Source: Litoribrevibacter albus (GTDB lineage: Bacteria > Pseudomonadota > Gammaproteobacteria > Pseudomonadales > Litoribrevibacteraceae). Taken from it: a stretch of 64,000 nucleotides of DNA. A program made the translations under genes and the position numbers. Positions 47,471 through 57,831 of the stretch are shown here, piece after piece (within the stretch, counting starts at the first letter, position 1; each line of letters opens with the position of its first letter). A model generated the notes under the pieces. The model searched no databases. It saw only the letters and a list, made by a program, of their open reading frames with translations, and had not been told where the DNA came from. The stretch spans positions 372,001-436,000 of the forward strand of contig NZ_BSNM01000011.1 in assembly GCF_030159995.1 (NCBI RefSeq), given 5' to 3'.

Positions 47471-48655
47471 ATGTCTAAAGATTCTGTAGTTATCGTATCC
47501 GGTGCTCGTACCCCTATGGGCGGTTTACAAGGTGCATTGAGCGCACTTCCTGCAACTGAGCTTGGCGCAGTTGCTATTGAAGAAGCTGTTAAACGTGCTG
47601 GCATTGATGCTAATGACGTTCAAGAAGTAATCATGGGTAACGTACTACCTGCTGGCTTGAAACAAGGCCCAGCACGTCAAGCTATGCGTAAAGCAGGTCT
47701 TTCAGACAACACTGGTGCGGTAACTATCAACAAGCTGTGCGGTTCTGGCATGAAAGCGACCATGATGGCTCACGACTCCATCAAAGCTGGCACTAATGAG
47801 ATCGTAATTGCAGGCGGTATGGAAAGCATGTCTAACGCACCATACATTCTGGAAAAAGCTCGCACAGGTTACCGCTTAGGTCATGGCGACCAATTGAAAG
47901 ACCACATGTTCCTTGATGGTCTTGAAGATGCTGAAACAGGCAAGCTTATGGGTCAGTTCGCTCAAGGTACTGCTGATGACAAAGGTTATACTCGTGAAGA
48001 GATGGATGCGTATGCAATCAACTCCCTTGAGCGTGCTAAAAAAGCGATTGATGAAGGTCTAATCAAAGACGAAATCGTTCCTGTCACCGTTAAGAGTCGT
48101 CGTGGCGAAACCGTCGTTTCTGATGATGAGCAGCCACACAACGCTAACATCGAAAAAATCCCAACGCTTCGTCCTGCGTTCGCAAAAGACGGCACCATTA
48201 CTGCGGCAAATGCTTCTTCTATTTCTGATGGTGCATCGGCCCTTGTTCTTATGAGCGAAGCTGAAGCTGAGAAACGTGGCCTTAAGCCTATGGCTCGTAT
48301 CGTTGCTCACGCAACACAATCGCAGCATCCATCTGAGTTCACTATTGCTCCTGTTGGCGCAATTGAAAAAGTTTTGGACAAAGCAGAATGGTCAAAAGAA
48401 GACGTTGATCTTTTCGAGATCAACGAAGCATTCGCGATGGTTGCGATGATGCCAATCAAAGAACTTGGCTTGGACCCAGAGAAAGTAAACGTACACGGCG
48501 GCGCATGTGCTCAGGGTCACCCTGTAGGCTCAACAGGTTCTCGTCTGCTTGTAACACTAATGTACGCACTTCAGCGTTACGGTAAGAAAAAAGGCGTTGC
48601 GGCACTGTGTATTGGTGGTGGTGAAGCGACTGCAATGGCAATCGAGCTGATCTAA
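47471..48655 (+). CDS. Acetyl-CoA C-acyltransferase (thiolase), biosynthetic type
   Basis: Thiolases of this type condense or cleave acetoacetyl-CoA. The 394 residues from the ATG at 47471 (GGAG six bases upstream) hold the nucleophile in NKLCGSGMKA near residue 90. They also hold the NEAFAMV segment, the catalytic His in GGACAQGHPVGSTG, and the second Cys in ALCIGGGEAT. Length and sequence match AtoB/PhaA-like acetyl-CoA acetyltransferases. It diverges from the lipase unit and could turn acyl-CoA derived from hydrolysed lipids into acetyl-CoA, or make acetoacetyl-CoA for storage polymer; phaB/phaC are not nearby. Strong terminator downstream. Confidence 0.92.
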   Translation: MSKDSVVIVSGARTPMGGLQGALSALPATELGAVAIEEAVKRAGIDANDVQEVIMGNVLPAGLKQGPARQAMRKAGLSDNTGAVTINKLCGSGMKATMMAHDSIKAGTNEIVIAGGMESMSNAPYILEKARTGYRLGHGDQLKDHMFLDGLEDAETGKLMGQFAQGTADDKGYTREEMDAYAINSLERAKKAIDEGLIKDEIVPVTVKSRRGETVVSDDEQPHNANIEKIPTLRPAFAKDGTITAANASSISDGASALVLMSEAEAEKRGLKPMARIVAHATQSQHPSEFTIAPVGAIEKVLDKAEWSKEDVDLFEINEAFAMVAMMPIKELGLDPEKVNVHGGACAQGHPVGSTGSRLLVTLMYALQRYGKKKGVAALCIGGGEATAMAIELI

Positions 48656-48673
48656 ACCTGATCCGCTAGTTCG

Positions 48674-48709
48674 ATTAAAAAGCCCTGTTTCATACAGGGC
48701 TTTTTATTT
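48674..48709 (+). terminator. Intrinsic terminator of the thiolase gene
   Basis: AAAAAGCCCTGT (48677-48688) pairs with ACAGGGCTTTTT (48694-48705) around TTCAT. It has T-runs in both orientations, 20 bases after the stop codon. Confidence 0.92.
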
Positions 48710-48777
48710 ATCTCCTGCCCCGCCCAGCAATAAGTTAACACTCCGGAGACTTATTATCGAAAACACAAACAAGCCAC

Positions 48778-49032
48778 CTAAAACACCATCTCAAAATTAT
48801 GCGCTTCTATCGGGTTATTCAGCGCCTTTAATACCACCACATCAATCAAATCCACTTCAACCACACCTTCTGACGAATCTACCACAATCAATTCGCTACT
48901 CGCCTTTCGAATAATGTCACGAGCAACTCCCAAGACAGATCGATGGTCTTTCAAGGTCAACTGAATTTTAGAGTGACGCATACACACGATCTCAAAGTAG
49001 TCATGTGACTCACAAGAAATCTGTTTGGTCAT
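48778..49032 (-). CDS. rof: Rho-binding antiterminator (Rof/YaeO-like)
   Basis: Rof proteins bind Rho and inhibit transcription termination. The 84-residue product resembles E. coli Rof in layout: ISCESHDYFEIVCMRHSKIQLTLKD near the N-terminus corresponds to the Rof INCxDYDxLExAC...LTLxLKDG pattern. A strand ending in ELIVVDSSEGVVEVDLIDV follows, in the Rof order. I use the ATG at 49032, because AAGGAA precedes it and the longer frame adds residues the family lacks. It stands alone between the thiolase and the dsbA-like gene. Identification is by pattern, so a profile search would be useful. Confidence 0.72.
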   Translation of the reverse strand: MTKQISCESHDYFEIVCMRHSKIQLTLKDHRSVLGVARDIIRKASSELIVVDSSEGVVEVDLIDVVVLKALNNPIEAHNFEMVF

Positions 49033-49079
49033 GTGTCTTTCCTTCATTCACCTGGCAAGATCTGAATCATCCCACCCAA

Positions 49080-49118
49080 AAACAAAAGCCCTGATAACAC
49101 TATAGCTATCAGGGCTTC
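49080..49118 (-). terminator. Intrinsic terminator of the DsbA-like gene
   Basis: AGCCCTGATA (49087-49096) pairs with TATCAGGGCT (49107-49116) around a 10-base loop. On the minus strand the stem is followed by TTTTGTTTTT. It lies about 50 bases beyond the DsbA-like stop codon and before the rof start. Confidence 0.88.
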
Positions 49119-49164
49119 GAAGGCTCTTTAAGAAGCCTGAAAACATTCAGTAATGAAATGTTTT

Positions 49165-49848
49165 CTACATTTCCATCAGGCGGTCAACATAAGTGAACAG
49201 CTCTTCCTTAGAGGTTAACACTTTATTATTCACTCGTTTGGCACCTTCAATTATCAAGGTAGGTGTACCTGAGATCTCATAGTGTTTGGACAACTCAATA
49301 GAATTACGCAGTTTGTCTTCCAATTCTTTGCTTTCCAAACGTTGTTTCACAGAGGCAACGTCTACGCCCTTCTCTTCCAACATCGCATAGATTTTATCTA
49401 ACTGCTCACCCAGGCTCTTCTCATTACCAAAGGTTTCAAACAGCTTAAACATGTCATGATGGATAGACTCAAAGTTTTCTAACGGCTCTACTGCATAATA
49501 CACTCGAGCATAAAGCCCTGTCGTTTGGTTCCATACCACGGGCACATAACTTACTTTCTTGGAAGGATTTTGCTGATTCCACTTTTCCAGCTGAGGAGCA
49601 AACTCCTGACAGTGATGACAACTATAACTAAAGAACTCGACAATATCCGCTTGAGCTAAACTCGAATCTTGTTTCGCCAGAATATTCTCATAGCTGAAAT
49701 AATGGGTTCCTTCCTCCAGCTGACCAGAGGCCACGGTCATGATTGGTTCATTAGCTGAAGTTTGTTTTGTAGATTCCGTATCACTGCATGCCGTTATTAA
49801 TCCAGCGACGCCTAAAGCCATCACTATCGAAATTACTCGTTTACCCAT
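49165..49848 (-). CDS. dsbA: DsbA-family thiol:disulfide oxidoreductase, predicted lipoprotein with CHHC active site
   Basis: This is a periplasmic oxidoreductase that introduces disulfide bonds in exported proteins. The 227 residues show a signal peptide with a lipobox ending at Cys21 (LITACSD), so membrane anchoring is likely. The thioredoxin fold has the active site CHHC at 77-80 and the cis-Pro loop SGTPTLII near 198. Most DsbA proteins have CPHC; replacing Pro by His would be expected to shift the redox potential. The helical insertion between the two thioredoxin halves is present. Monocistronic with a terminator; no dsbB is in sight. Confidence 0.88.
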   Translation of the reverse strand: MGKRVISIVMALGVAGLITACSDTESTKQTSANEPIMTVASGQLEEGTHYFSYENILAKQDSSLAQADIVEFFSYSCHHCQEFAPQLEKWNQQNPSKKVSYVPVVWNQTTGLYARVYYAVEPLENFESIHHDMFKLFETFGNEKSLGEQLDKIYAMLEEKGVDVASVKQRLESKELEDKLRNSIELSKHYEISGTPTLIIEGAKRVNNKVLTSKEELFTYVDRLMEM

Positions 49849-49921
49849 ATCAAGGCGCCCTCTTATTTATCCCTAACTATTAAAGTGCAATTATGTAAAG
49901 TCCAACCATCAAAGTCCAACC

Positions 49922-49957
49922 ACTAAAAAAGCCGTAATTCTTCAACTACGGCTTCCT
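49922..49957 (-). terminator. Intrinsic terminator of zapE
   Basis: On the minus strand GCCGTAgTT and AAtTACGGC pair around GAAG and are followed by TTTTTT (49924-49953). It lies about 80 bases after the zapE stop codon. Confidence 0.8.
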
Positions 49958-50033
49958 TTAGTATCTATTTACGCACGAAAGTTCCGACACAGTAAATAGC
50001 AGAACATAGCTTTATCAGGTGTCACAAGCCAAA

Positions 50034-51149
50034 TCAGGCTTTATGCTCTCGCGCCAAGTAATCATGCGATTGCATCTCCAGCAATCGACTGGTGGTTCGT
50101 TGAAATTCAAATTCCAACTTACCGGTTGTGTAGATGTCCGGAATCGGCTTTTCACCCGACATAATCAACTTCACACCACGGTCGTAAAACTCATCCACCA
50201 TATTGATAAAACGGCGAGCCAAGTCATCTGTTTTAGCCCCCAGTTCAGGTACATTGCTCACTAATACCGCGTGATACAAACGCCCTAACTCAATGTAATC
50301 GTTCTGGGAACGAGGGCCATTACACAGCGCATCGAACTCAAACCATGCGACATCATCACAAATAGCTTTCGCTTGAATATTACGTCCCAACACCTCAACA
50401 GGCACATCACACTCAACGTGCTGAGCATCAGGAATCAAGCTATCAAAACTGGTCTGCAAGCTCTGCTCTGCACCATCATCCAATGGGTGGTGGTACAGCT
50501 CCGCCTGCTCCAAGGCTCTTAACCGATAGTCAACACCGCTGTCGACGTTCACTACCTCGGTGTATTGATTCAATAATTTAATAGCAGGAATGAAACGATC
50601 ACGCTGCAAGCCATCTTTATATAGGCCATCAGGAACGATATTAGAGGTTGCCACTAAGGTCACGCCACGATCAAACAGCATCCCCAGCAGGGAACCTAAA
50701 ATCATCGCATCACCGATGTCCGAGACAAAGAACTCATCAAAACAGATCACCACGCCTTCTTTAGCAATACGATCAGCCACGGTCTCCAGAGGGTCTTTCT
50801 GCCCTTTCAGATCAGTTAATTCCTGATGAACTCGCTGCATGAAGCGGTGGAAGTGCGTTCGAATTTTACGTTCGAAAGGCAAGGCATCATAGAAAGTATC
50901 AACCAAGTAGGTTTTACCACGGCCAACGCCACCCCAAAAATACAAGCCCTGTAATGGCTCTTTCTTTTTCTTACGCTTGATTACTTTACTGAGGCTTGGA
51001 ACCTTTCGACGTGACTTGGATTTTTCATAGTCTGCAACCAACTCTTCATAGAGTCGCTGTAAGTGGTTTACCGCCATTTCCTGGGCAGCGTCGTACTTGA
51101 AATCTTCACGTTCTAAGTCTTTTCTATAAAGCTCTAGCGGAGTAGTCAT
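50034..51149 (-). CDS. zapE: Cell division ATPase ZapE (AFG1-like)
   Basis: ZapE is an AFG1/LACE1-type ATPase that binds FtsZ and modulates Z-ring assembly. The 371 residues show Walker A GGVGRGKTYLV near residue 74, the aromatic-rich YFWGG strand just before it, Walker B VICFDEFFVSD near 132, and VATSNIVPDGLYKDGLQR typical of the family. A second half ends in LARRFINMVDEFYDRGVK. Its gene lies close to zapG and degS, a grouping also seen in E. coli (zapE-zapG-degQ-degS), here with zapE and zapG divergent. Confidence 0.93.
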   Translation of the reverse strand: MTTPLELYRKDLEREDFKYDAAQEMAVNHLQRLYEELVADYEKSKSRRKVPSLSKVIKRKKKKEPLQGLYFWGGVGRGKTYLVDTFYDALPFERKIRTHFHRFMQRVHQELTDLKGQKDPLETVADRIAKEGVVICFDEFFVSDIGDAMILGSLLGMLFDRGVTLVATSNIVPDGLYKDGLQRDRFIPAIKLLNQYTEVVNVDSGVDYRLRALEQAELYHHPLDDGAEQSLQTSFDSLIPDAQHVECDVPVEVLGRNIQAKAICDDVAWFEFDALCNGPRSQNDYIELGRLYHAVLVSNVPELGAKTDDLARRFINMVDEFYDRGVKLIMSGEKPIPDIYTTGKLEFEFQRTTSRLLEMQSHDYLAREHKA

Positions 51150-51341
51150 AGGCCTTTCAACAGTACTGTTTATATCGTAATCAATCAGAGGTAGCGCACT
51201 TTACATCGGACGCCTGGAATGTTCAACCAAACCTCACCCCGATGCGCCAAAAGTAGTTGCCAATCGTCGGCTCACAAGGCAATCTAAGAAGGCTTTGCCT
51301 TCGAAGCCCCTATCACTTTGATCAACCAGCGAGACACATCT

Positions 51342-51821
51342 ATGGAAAGCACTTCGATTGATTGGTTATCTTATGGCCTGACGTTCATTCTTGGATCAGC
51401 CCTAGGCGCTCTACTGACCTATTGGCTTCAACCTGCTAACCAAAAAAGTCGCCAACTAGAGAAGCAACTCTCTGAAACCGAACAGAATCAAGCAGAATAT
51501 CAAGATAAAGTGACGGAACACTTTGCTGAAACCGCTGAGCTATTTTCCGAACTGACCAGCCAATACAAGAAAGTGTATGACCACCTTTCAAAAAGCTCTC
51601 AAGACCTGTGTAACAATGATCTGATTTCAGAACAACTGAAGCTGGGTGAACTCAAAGAAACTCAGCCACCTTCCACTCAACCGGAAGATGATCACTTAGA
51701 TACAGAAATTGATTACGAAATGCCGAAGGATTACGCTCACAGCGCAGACAAACAACAAGGCGGCACCCTGGCCGAAGACTTCGGACTTCAGAAAAAGCGC
51801 GATACGCCAATTGACAACTAA
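51342..51821 (+). CDS. zapG: ZapG/YhcB (DUF1043) inner-membrane protein
   Basis: YhcB/ZapG proteins link cell division and envelope synthesis. The 159 residues have one N-terminal transmembrane helix (LTFILGSALGALLTYWL) followed by a coiled coil (QLEKQLSETEQNQAEYQ and HFAETAELFSELTSQYKKVY). A disordered acidic tail ends it. I use the ATG at 51342, because it matches the family's start before the helix; a TTG frame from 51318 adds eight residues. Divergent from zapE, 193 bases apart. Confidence 0.88.
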   Translation: MESTSIDWLSYGLTFILGSALGALLTYWLQPANQKSRQLEKQLSETEQNQAEYQDKVTEHFAETAELFSELTSQYKKVYDHLSKSSQDLCNNDLISEQLKLGELKETQPPSTQPEDDHLDTEIDYEMPKDYAHSADKQQGGTLAEDFGLQKKRDTPIDN

Positions 51822-51847
51822 ACGCTATTAGCCGCGTTTGTTAGCAG

Positions 51848-51873
51848 AGGTAAGTGTTCAAAAACACTTACCT
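51848..51873. terminator. Hairpin between convergent zapG and nif3-like genes
   Basis: AGGTAAGTGTT (51848-51858) pairs perfectly with AACACTTACCT (51863-51873) around CAAA. Neither strand has a clear T-run after it, so it is terminator-like for both genes rather than a classic intrinsic terminator. Confidence 0.6.
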
Positions 51874-51905
51874 ACTCGCCTACACCCGACTTTCGAATTG
51901 AACAC

Positions 51906-52670
51906 CTACACCGGATTATCAATATCCACAAAGTGATGTTCGATGCCAAACTTCTCCGCTAAATGATCGCCTAACGCCTTAGCACCATATCTTTCCGTCG
52001 CATGATGCCCAGCGGCATAGAAGTGAATGCCTTCTTCGCGAGCAATATGTACAGTCGGCTCAGAAATCTCGCCAGTAATAAAGGCATCGACACCCGCCGC
52101 CAGCGCTTTATAGACATAAGAATGGGCAGCCCCGGTACACCAAGCAACTTTTGAGATGGAGTCAGAACCCTCACCAATATGAAGAGGCGTCCGACCCAAC
52201 ACAGCAGTTAATTGTTTGGAAAACTCTTCAGCCGTCACTGGTGAGGCCAATTCCCCAACCAACCCAATGCTATTGGGGTTACCGACTTCCAGCCCATCCA
52301 AAATAGTTAAGCCCAATAGCTTGGCTAACTGAGCATTGTTTCCGTATTCAGGGTGCACATCCAAAGGCAAGTGGTACGCAATCAAATTAATGTCATTCTT
52401 AATTAACGTACGTATCCGTTTGCCCTTCATCCCCACCAGACTTTGAGGTTCGCCTTTCCAAAAATACCCATGATGAACAAGCACTGCATCAGCATTAAGC
52501 GCAACCGCTTGATCCAACAATGCCTGACAGGCAGTAACACCAGAAACAATGGTTTTAATCTGATCACGACCTTCCACTTGAAGCCCGTTTTCACAGTAGT
52601 CTTTGAAATCACCCGGCGATAACAGGGTGTTTAGATAATCCATTAGTTGAATTCGAGAAACGATCGACAT
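51906..52670 (-). CDS. Nif3-like dinuclear metal centre hexameric protein (YbgI family)
   Basis: This protein belongs to the GTP cyclohydrolase 1 type 2/NIF3 family, hexamers with a two-metal site and an uncertain activity. The 254 residues include DYCENGLQVEG near the N-terminus, then VLVHHGYFWKGE, the metal-binding HH pair and ending in FYAAGHHATERYG (second metal-binding His pair, with Glu). YHLPLDVHPEYGNN is also typical. The length matches the short bacterial form. It sits convergently with zapG and divergently from the DegS-type protease. Confidence 0.92.
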   Translation of the reverse strand: MSIVSRIQLMDYLNTLLSPGDFKDYCENGLQVEGRDQIKTIVSGVTACQALLDQAVALNADAVLVHHGYFWKGEPQSLVGMKGKRIRTLIKNDINLIAYHLPLDVHPEYGNNAQLAKLLGLTILDGLEVGNPNSIGLVGELASPVTAEEFSKQLTAVLGRTPLHIGEGSDSISKVAWCTGAAHSYVYKALAAGVDAFITGEISEPTVHIAREEGIHFYAAGHHATERYGAKALGDHLAEKFGIEHHFVDIDNPV

Positions 52671-52874
52671 TTCTTTCTACTCTCTGCTTTTATGATCAAA
52701 GGCGTCACACAAATCACAAACGCCTCTTAGAAGTCTCTTACTTTTCAATAAATTAATAATTCTTCATTATCAATTAGGCGAAAGCGATAGTAAAATAATG
52801 AGTTAACAGAGCTCATTTACAGATCTTAACCCTTAGTGCCGAACAGCACTGAATTCAGACATAAGATAAATCCT

Positions 52875-54056
52875 ATGATCAACAGAATCTTAGTGCCTGC
52901 TTTAATTGGAGCCTGTGTTGGCTTACTTATCTTACTGATTCAGCAGGAAGGGCTGTTTAACTCATCAAGCTCACAAAACCCTCACACCACCAGGGTTGAA
53001 TCATCCAACGACACCTCATTCCCAGCAGCACAACAAGAGCAATTACACCCTCTGGGTACGGCTTCCTATGCTGATGCCGTTGAAGCATCGTCGCCTGCGG
53101 TTGTGAATATTTATGCCAGCCGAACCGTAGCTCAGAATACGCACCCTTTGCTGTCTGATCCTAAATTCCGACAATTTCTCGGACGTTTCACCCTTCCACA
53201 GCAACAGCAAAAGATGCAAAACAGCCTGGGTTCTGGCGTGTTTATCGGTGAAGAGGGATACATTTTAACCAATCGTCATGTTATTCAAGGCGCGGAACAA
53301 ATCGCTGTGGCATTAAGTGACGGAAGAAAATCACCCGCTACCGTTATTGGAACCGACCCCGCTACTGACCTTGCCGTCCTTAAAGTTGATTTGGTGGATT
53401 TACCGAAAATTCCACTTCCGCTCACAGACAACTCACTTCGCGTAGGTGATATCGTGCTCGCCATTGGTAACCCGTTTGGCTTTAACCAATCAGTCTCCAT
53501 CGGCATCATCAGTGCACTCGGACGAAGCAATCTCGGTATCACCACCTATGAAAACTTCATTCAAACGGATGCCGCAATTAACCCTGGCAATTCCGGCGGC
53601 GCCTTGATTAACGCCAAAGGCGAACTCATCGGCATCAACACCGCTGTATTCAACAAAGGTGGCGAAGCTCAGGGCATTGGTTTTGCCATTCCGGTAGAAG
53701 TAGCCTTACTGGTGATGTCAGACTTAATTGAATATGGCCGGGTAAATCGCGGCTGGCTTGGAGTAGAAACCATTGACTTAAGCCCGGCACTGGCCTCGCG
53801 TTTCGACATTCCGTATCACTCCGGGATTTTAATCACCAAAATATTCAAGGACAGTCCTGCCCATAAAGCCGGTTTGCTTCCTGGCGATATCATTACCAAG
53901 ATTGGCGGCGTCCCTATTGCCAGCTTCCGCTCTGCCAGCCGACAAGTCGCCATGGTACGACCAGAGGATAAGGTGGAAATTGAGCTGACCCGTTTAAATA
54001 ACTCGTTAAAAACCACACTAACAGCATCAGAGCATCCGAACCTGACCAAACAATGA
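52875..54056 (+). CDS. degS: DegS/AlgW-type periplasmic serine protease
   Basis: This is an inner-membrane-anchored trypsin-like protease of the DegS/AlgW group, which cleaves the anti-sigma factor RseA/MucA under envelope stress. From the ATG at 52875 the product is 393 residues. An N-terminal anchor (ILVPALIGACVGLLILLIQ) is followed by the protease domain, with catalytic His in TNRHVIQGAE, Asp in PATDLAVLKV and Ser in NPGNSGGALIN. One PDZ domain follows (GILITKIFKDSPAHKAGL). One PDZ fits DegS, not DegP. A possible GTG start at 52836 has no ribosome-binding site. It is convergent with hisD. Confidence 0.9.
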   Translation: MINRILVPALIGACVGLLILLIQQEGLFNSSSSQNPHTTRVESSNDTSFPAAQQEQLHPLGTASYADAVEASSPAVVNIYASRTVAQNTHPLLSDPKFRQFLGRFTLPQQQQKMQNSLGSGVFIGEEGYILTNRHVIQGAEQIAVALSDGRKSPATVIGTDPATDLAVLKVDLVDLPKIPLPLTDNSLRVGDIVLAIGNPFGFNQSVSIGIISALGRSNLGITTYENFIQTDAAINPGNSGGALINAKGELIGINTAVFNKGGEAQGIGFAIPVEVALLVMSDLIEYGRVNRGWLGVETIDLSPALASRFDIPYHSGILITKIFKDSPAHKAGLLPGDIITKIGGVPIASFRSASRQVAMVRPEDKVEIELTRLNNSLKTTLTASEHPNLTKQ

Positions 54057-54118
54057 GTTTGAAGAAATTACAGCGAGTGATTACAGCGAGACAGTCTAAA
54101 TATTTCAAACAACCAGAC

Positions 54119-54148
54119 ACAAAAAAGGGCTTCCAAAGGAAGCCCTGT
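54119..54148 (-). terminator. Intrinsic terminator of hisD
   Basis: AGGGCTTCC and GGAAGCCCT (54126-54146) pair around AAA. On the minus strand the stem is followed by TTTTTTGTG. It lies 30 bases after the hisD stop codon and between convergent degS and hisD. Confidence 0.88.
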
Positions 54149-54175
54149 CTATTACGTTCTACTAGCAGCTACAAC

Positions 54176-55477
54176 TTAGTCTTTAATTCTGAACTCGGCA
54201 GAACGTGCATGTGCGGTTAAGCTTTCTCCACGCGCCAAAACAGATGCCACTTTCCCCATTTCCGATGCACCATCAGCAGAGAAGTGGATAATCGACGATT
54301 TCTTCTGGAAATCATACACGCCCAACGGTGAAGAGAAACGAGCCGTACCAGAAGTAGGAAGGACGTGGTTTGGCCCTGCACAATAGTCACCCAATGCTTC
54401 AGCGGTATAACGTCCCATAAAGATAGCGCCTGCGTGGCGGATCTTTGGAAGTAACGCTTCTGGATTTTCTACCGATAACTCCAAGTGCTCGGGGGCAATT
54501 TTATTTACCACATCACAAGCTTCATCCAGATCGTTAACCAAGACAAACGCACCACGACTCTCAAGAGAGGTGCGAATAATGGCTTCACGCTCCATTGTTG
54601 GTAATAACTTCTCGATTGAAGCCTGAACCTGAGCCAGATACTCTTCGCTGGTTGCAATTAAAATCGACTGAGCATCTTCATCGTGTTCCGCCTGAGAGAA
54701 CAAGTCCATGGCAATCCAGTCTGGATCAGTCTGACCATCGCACACCACCAGAATCTCTGATGGACCTGCGATCATGTCGATACCCACCACACCAAACACC
54801 ATTCGTTTAGCCGTCGCAACGTAAATATTGCCTGGGCCAACAATCTTATCGACCTGAGGCACCGACTCAGTACCATAAGCAAGAGCAGCAACAGCCTGAG
54901 CACCGCCCAAACGGAATACACGATCAACCCCTGCCACTTCTGCTGCTGCTAATACCAGCGAGTTAATCTCACCGTCCGGAGTTGGCACAACCATGATTAA
55001 TTCATTAACACCGGCGACCTTCGCTGGCATTGCATTCATCAATACAGAGGAAGGATAAGACGCTTTCCCACCTGGAACATACAAGCCAACTTTATCCATA
55101 GGGGTAACTTTCTGACCAAGCACCGTGCCGTCAGCTTCCGTGTAATCCCAGGACGTTTGAAGTTGTTTCTCATGATAAGAACGCACGCGATCTGCCGCTG
55201 TTTGCAATGCAATACGTTCTTTCTCTGGTAAGTTCTCTAGCGCTGATTTTAACTCTTCTTTTGAAAACTCCAATTCAGAGGAATCATTCAACTGAAGACG
55301 ATCAAATCGATTGGTAAATTCAATCAACGCCTGATCACCTTGAGCACGAACAGCATGCACAATGTCATGAACTCGTTGATTCACTTCAGCATCGGATACA
55401 CCTTCCCACGCGGTCAGTTGAGTCAGCTGAGCATCAAAATCATTGTTACTACTTGCCAATCGTTTTATGTCAATCAT
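54176..55477 (-). CDS. hisD: Histidinol dehydrogenase HisD
   Basis: HisD oxidises L-histidinol to L-histidine in two NAD-dependent steps using Zn. The 433-residue protein contains [19 protein letters not shown], the metal- and substrate-binding segments ending in [16 protein letters not shown], and the C-terminal [11 protein letters not shown] and [13 protein letters not shown] blocks. Length is normal. It follows hisG after about 80 bases on the same strand. hisC, which often follows hisD in pseudomonads, is not present here. Confidence 0.96.
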   Translation of the reverse strand: MIDIKRLASSNNDFDAQLTQLTAWEGVSDAEVNQRVHDIVHAVRAQGDQALIEFTNRFDRLQLNDSSELEFSKEELKSALENLPEKERIALQTAADRVRSYHEKQLQTSWDYTEADGTVLGQKVTPMDKVGLYVPGGKASYPSSVLMNAMPAKVAGVNELIMVVPTPDGEINSLVLAAAEVAGVDRVFRLGGAQAVAALAYGTESVPQVDKIVGPGNIYVATAKRMVFGVVGIDMIAGPSEILVVCDGQTDPDWIAMDLFSQAEHDEDAQSILIATSEEYLAQVQASIEKLLPTMEREAIIRTSLESRGAFVLVNDLDEACDVVNKIAPEHLELSVENPEALLPKIRHAGAIFMGRYTAEALGDYCAGPNHVLPTSGTARFSSPLGVYDFQKKSSIIHFSADGASEMGKVASVLARGESLTAHARSAEFRIKD

Positions 55478-55558
55478 GCGCTTTCTTTACCTTTCAATAC
55501 GTCTCATTAGAGACTTAATACAACACTAGAAGTTAAAACTTACTTAACGTGACTTCAA

Positions 55559-56209
55559 TTAAGCCACTTCGGTTTCTTTCGCAGCTTCCACTGCTTTGTT
55601 TAGCTTTTCAATGATGGGTTGAATCATGTGATGCTTATTTTTGTACGCAGACGTACCTGCAACCAAACGGCTACTCACATACGCGATTTCTTCCAATGGT
55701 TGAAGTCCATTAGCTCGCAAGGTATTTCCGGTATCGACAATATCTACAATACGATCTGCCAAACCCATAATAGGAGCAAGTTCCATAGCACCGTACAATT
55801 TGATGATATCAACCTGACGCCCTTGTTCTGCGTAATAGCGCTTGGTGACATTTACAAACTTGGTCGCCACACGTAGACGCCCTTCTGGTTCAACAGGGTC
55901 TTTACCAGCCGTCATTAATTTACAGCGGGCAATGTCCAGATCCAGCAATTCATACATGCCTTCACCACCATGCTCCATTAGAACATCTTTACCTGACACA
56001 CCTAAATCAGCAGCACCCAGCTCCACATAAGCAGGCACATCCGTTGCGCGGATAATGACAAGATTCACACCAGGAATGTTTGTTTCAAAAATCAGTTTAC
56101 GGCTTTTGAAGATATCTTCTGCCGGCTCAATACCAGCAGCCTTTAGTAAAGGCAATGTATCTTTCAAGATACGCCCTTTAGAAAGAGCAATTGTTAATGT
56201 CTGATCCAT
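55559..56209 (-). CDS. hisG: ATP phosphoribosyltransferase HisG, short form
   Basis: HisG catalyses the first step of histidine synthesis. The 216 residues correspond to the short catalytic-only form ([10 protein letters not shown], then [15 protein letters not shown] and [14 protein letters not shown]), which lacks the C-terminal regulatory domain and normally needs the HisZ subunit. hisZ is not in this window. It lies 17 bases after murA and before hisD, the same order as in pseudomonads. Confidence 0.95.
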   Translation of the reverse strand: MDQTLTIALSKGRILKDTLPLLKAAGIEPAEDIFKSRKLIFETNIPGVNLVIIRATDVPAYVELGAADLGVSGKDVLMEHGGEGMYELLDLDIARCKLMTAGKDPVEPEGRLRVATKFVNVTKRYYAEQGRQVDIIKLYGAMELAPIMGLADRIVDIVDTGNTLRANGLQPLEEIAYVSSRLVAGTSAYKNKHHMIQPIIEKLNKAVEAAKETEVA

Positions 56210-56226
56210 GATCGATCAATCCAACC

Positions 56227-57489
<1,263 letters not shown>

Positions 57490-57572
57490 TTATTTTTTCA
57501 CCGATTATATTTTCTCTAACGAGCTTTTCAGTAACACCACACTGAAAAGCTACAACAATGACGGTATCAGGC

Positions 57573-57800
57573 TTATGCTTCTGATGGCGTTAACGCTTTG
57601 ATCTGAACAGCGTGAATAGTTCCATCCTGAATCTGAGCATTTAATGCTTTATATACTGCTTGTTGACGTTTTACGGCATTAAGACCTTCAAAGGCCTCTG
57701 TAATGACCGTCACTTGGTAATGATAACCGTCCGTCGACGCATCCACTTCAGCATCTGGAAATTCTGCAGCAAGCAATGCTTTAACGTCTTCTACGTCCAT
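57573..57800 (-). CDS. ibaG: BolA-family protein IbaG (YrbA)
   Basis: IbaG is a small BolA-like protein that binds [2Fe-2S] glutaredoxins and is linked to acid stress and envelope homeostasis. The 75-residue product from the ATG at 57800 (GAGG upstream) contains the GYHYQVTVITEAFEGLNAVKR core, with the conserved His, and the short C-terminus GTIHAVQIKALT. It lies between mlaC and murA, its usual place. A terminator between mlaC and this gene suggests an own promoter. Confidence 0.92.
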   Translation of the reverse strand: MDVEDVKALLAAEFPDAEVDASTDGYHYQVTVITEAFEGLNAVKRQQAVYKALNAQIQDGTIHAVQIKALTPSEA

Positions 57801-57831
57801 CTTAACCTCAATTTTATCGAATATTTTAACT

